A stretch of DNA of 64,000 bases, from NCBI GenBank assembly GCA_963784995.1, contig CAWATZ010000014.1, forward strand, positions 62,001-126,000, written 5' to 3'. The notes beneath the pieces were generated by a model. It made no database searches. It saw only the letters and a list, made by a program, of their open reading frames with translations, and was not told where the DNA came from. The position numbers and the translations under genes were made by a program. Below, in pieces: positions 61,383 to 64,000 of the stretch (the first letter of the stretch is position 1; each line of letters starts with the position of its first letter). Source of the DNA: CAWATZ01 sp963784995. GTDB lineage: Bacteria; Planctomycetota; Planctomycetia; Gemmatales; Gemmataceae.

Positions 61383-62282
61383 CTACCTCCGGGCTTGCCG
61401 GCGCGAGAGATAGATGCCCAGGGCACGCTCGACCGGCTGGTCGGTGCGCATCAGGTAATAATCGACCATGGCCCGGCCGCACGACTCGCGCAGCTCGGTG
61501 CAGAAGGTCTCAAAGTTCTTACGATACTCCTTGCGTAACCAGGCGGGATCGACCAGAAGTTTTTGGTTGCTCACCTCCAGGTTGCGGAACTGGGTCCAGC
61601 GCGAGAAGGGGAACTCGATTTCTTCTGGAGCAAGGACGTGGAACAGCAGCACCTCGTGGCGCTGATAGCGGAAATGCTGCATGGCCTTGAGCAGCATGGG
61701 CACGTTGTCGAAGCAGTCCGACAGGATCACGACCAGGCCGCGGCGGCTGAATTGCCCGGCCAGCTGGTGCCACAGCGGCGCCAGGTCGGTCTCGCCGCCC
61801 GGCTCGGTCTGCTCCAGCGTGTGCAGGATCTGGAGCAGGTGCTTGGACGAGGACCGAGGTGGAATGATCTTGCGGATGCGGGTGTCGTGCGTGGCCAGGC
61901 CGACGGCGTCGCGCTGGTGCAGCATCAGATAGGCCAGCGACGCGGCGACGTGCTGAGCGTACTCGAACTTGCTGGGGGACTTGCCCTTGTAGGCCATGCT
62001 GCCGGAAGCATCGACCAGCAGGTGAGCGCGGAGGTTGGTCTCTTCCTCGTATTCCTTGATGTAGTAGCGATCGGTCTTGCCGAAGGCCCGCCAGTCGATG
62101 TGGCGGATCTCGTCGCCGGGGTAGTACTGGCGATGCTCGGCGAACTCGACGCTGTAGCCCTTGTAGGGGCTCTTGTGAGCGCCGGTGAGGAAGCCCTCCA
62201 CCAGGCCGCGGGCGATCAGGGCCAGCCGGCCGTAGCGCGACAGGGAAGTCGGATCGAAGCGGATCGGAGATGCGGTTGGCAT
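61383..62282 (-). CDS. DUF58 vWA-like protein
   Basis: The protein has 299 residues, start ATG 62282, with no convincing ribosome-binding site. It contains the DUF58 signatures 'GAHKSPYKGYSVEFAEHRQY', 'YYPGDEIRHIDWRAFGKTDR' and YYIKEYEEETN, followed by a vWA metal site LLVDASGSMAYKG. Soluble and cytoplasmic. In MoxR operons DUF58 proteins act with the AAA+ ATPase on membrane vWA partners. The stop TAG (61383-61385) lies within the Shine-Dalgarno region of the next gene, so the two are translationally coupled. The gene is intact, unlike its two downstream partners. Confidence 0.92.
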   Translation of the reverse strand: MPTASPIRFDPTSLSRYGRLALIARGLVEGFLTGAHKSPYKGYSVEFAEHRQYYPGDEIRHIDWRAFGKTDRYYIKEYEEETNLRAHLLVDASGSMAYKGKSPSKFEYAQHVAASLAYLMLHQRDAVGLATHDTRIRKIIPPRSSSKHLLQILHTLEQTEPGGETDLAPLWHQLAGQFSRRGLVVILSDCFDNVPMLLKAMQHFRYQRHEVLLFHVLAPEEIEFPFSRWTQFRNLEVSNQKLLVDPAWLRKEYRKNFETFCTELRESCGRAMVDYYLMRTDQPVERALGIYLSRRQARR

Positions 62283-62329
62283 GATTGGTGAACGTTGGGT
62301 CTGATCCCGTTTATTGTTCCTCGGACGCC

Positions 62330-62470
62330 CCTTCCACCCAGGGCGATGCCCTCCACACCTGGGGCGTTGCCCCAGGCTATTGTGTTGCGCCCCTTCGGGG
62401 CAAAAGGCAGCGGCTCTTCGCCCCGAAGGGGCGCAACAGGATAGCCCAGGGCATCGCCCTGGGTGGAAGG
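62330..62470. repeat. REP-like compound inverted repeat without a transposase, between MoxR and DUF58
   Basis: The outer arms, 62330-62352 and 62448-62470, are perfect 23-bp inverted repeats. The inner arms, 62383-62401 and 62420-62438 (TGTTGCGCCCCTTCGGGGC and its complement), are perfect over 19 bp. The inner core GCCCCTTCGGGGC is the same as in the flanks of the Y1 transposase at 52.3-52.9 kb. The left half carries an extra 'CACCTGGGGCGTTGCCCCAGG' type hairpin. The element starts 2 nt after the MoxR stop codon. Confidence 0.8.
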
Positions 62471-62471
62471 A

Positions 62472-63503
<1,032 letters not shown>

Positions 63504-63550
63504 CAGGTGCGCATCTCTCGCGTGGTGAATGGGCCCAGGGTGGTGGGTAA

Positions 63551-63658
63551 CAACCACCTCCATTCTAGCTGACCCGGGAGGGTGTGCAACGGCATCTGAA
63601 AAGACTGGTGAAGCGGCCCCGCGCAAGTTACCATGAACTGGTAGAATGGAGGTGGTTG
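63551..63658. promoter_or_regulatory. 17-bp inverted repeat in the MoxR/STAS divergent promoter region
   Basis: CAACCACCTCCATTCTA (63551-63567) and its exact reverse complement (63642-63658) flank the centre of the region between the divergent genes. Read outward each arm begins TAGAAT, which resembles a -10 box in its own gene's direction; no good -35 was found. The left arm is 48 bp from the MoxR start and the right arm is 33 bp from the STAS start. It is a candidate shared regulatory site. Confidence 0.5.
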
Positions 63659-63690
63659 TGACTTCAATCCCTCGGCGCAGGAGACAACCC

Positions 63691-64000
63691 ATGTCTTCGC
63701 CCCTCCTTCCCGATCCGTACCTGCTGAAGACGCCGGACCGTCGCCCGGTCCTGGTGCTGACGCTTGGGCTGGACAGCTTGACCACGGAACCCCATGCTGA
63801 CGACTGGTTTCAGCAAGGGCGCTCGGCGATCCGTGCCAGCGGCGTTCGGCAAGTGCTGATCGACTGCGAACAGGTGGAGCTGGTGTATGCGTCCGGCCTG
63901 AACAAGATCCTGAAAATCTACCGCGAGCTGTACCAGGCCGGCGGCGAACTGGCTCTGTGCCGGCTGCCGGACACGTTCCAGGAAGTCCTGCGGATGACCC
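63691..64000 (+). CDS. STAS-domain anti-sigma factor antagonist (partial, runs off the window)
   Basis: ATG 63691 has AGGAG at 63679-63683 (7-nt spacing). The 103 visible codons contain the STAS pattern: a beta strand RPVLVLTLGLDSL, 'QQGRSAIRASGVRQVLIDCE', then 'VELVYASGLNKILKIYREL' with the conserved Ser-Gly of the phosphorylation loop, and 'GGELALCRLPDTFQEVLRMT'. The family (SpoIIAA/RsbV-like) binds anti-sigma kinases in partner-switching circuits. No kinase partner is visible before the window ends. The gene is divergent from MoxR across the inverted repeat described above. Confidence 0.88.
   Translation, partial: MSSPLLPDPYLLKTPDRRPVLVLTLGLDSLTTEPHADDWFQQGRSAIRASGVRQVLIDCEQVELVYASGLNKILKIYRELYQAGGELALCRLPDTFQEVLRMT

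Overview
ORGANISM. The window looks like a GC-rich planctomycete, most likely of the Gemmata/Gemmatales group. The support is: two surface proteins with the planctomycete LEPR-XLL-type leader (LESLEDRTLLS and LERLEDRNCP), an ECF sigma factor beside a transmembrane Ser/Thr kinase, a WD40 protein with the C-terminal alpha-helical module common in Gemmata, and a MoxR - DUF58 - vWA - vWA membrane operon. No rRNA, tRNA, CRISPR array or prophage was seen. LAYOUT. (1) 1-40,232, minus strand: one enormous secreted/surface protein locus read from 40,232 leftward off the window edge. It is broken in the given sequence by ten small indels into eleven reading-frame pieces, but each piece continues the previous one in sense. 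Corrected, it would encode at least about 13,400 residues: LEPR-XLL leader, many families of beta-rich internal repeats, about 20 FG-GAP (integrin-like propeller) repeats, and a beta-helix-like C-terminal module. (2) 40,463-43,486, minus: ECF sigma factor, then a Ser/Thr kinase fused to a degenerate SGNH/sialate-esterase-like ectodomain, directly upstream of the giant gene. Kinase and giant gene share a palindromic upstream element. (3) 43,487-44,219: gene-poor, partly AT-rich, with a truncated membrane-protein remnant. (4) 44,220-46,923, minus: lipoprotein membrane-fusion (HlyD-type) adaptor coupled to a secreted alpha/alpha-toroid (prenyltransferase/squalene-cyclase-like) protein. (5) 47,405-52,290, plus: a second LEPR-type protein with Ig-like repeats, a small unknown gene, a long inverted repeat, and a hybrid histidine kinase whose two receiver domains both lack the phospho-acceptor Asp. 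(6) 52,326-52,899: a REP-associated (Y1, RAYT-like) transposase between inverted repeats. (7) 52,982-56,338, plus: a WD40 protein interrupted by one in-frame TGA where the repeat expects Trp. (8) 56,362-63,503, minus: MoxR AAA+ ATPase, DUF58, BatA-like vWA and large vWA membrane proteins in a tight operon, with a transposase-less REP-like palindrome between MoxR and DUF58. (9) 63,691 to the end, plus: a STAS anti-anti-sigma protein, divergent from MoxR. SEQUENCE QUALITY. At least 14 single- or double-base indels interrupt otherwise intact genes, and most sit in or next to GCGC/GGCGCC. This points to systematic consensus error rather than gene decay, so the broken genes should be read as probably intact in the organism. 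HOW IT WORKS TOGETHER (inference). Sigma factor, kinase and giant adhesin may form a signalling-plus-surface module. MoxR/DUF58/vWA is a typical chaperone-like membrane complex, and the STAS protein suggests partner-switching control nearby.
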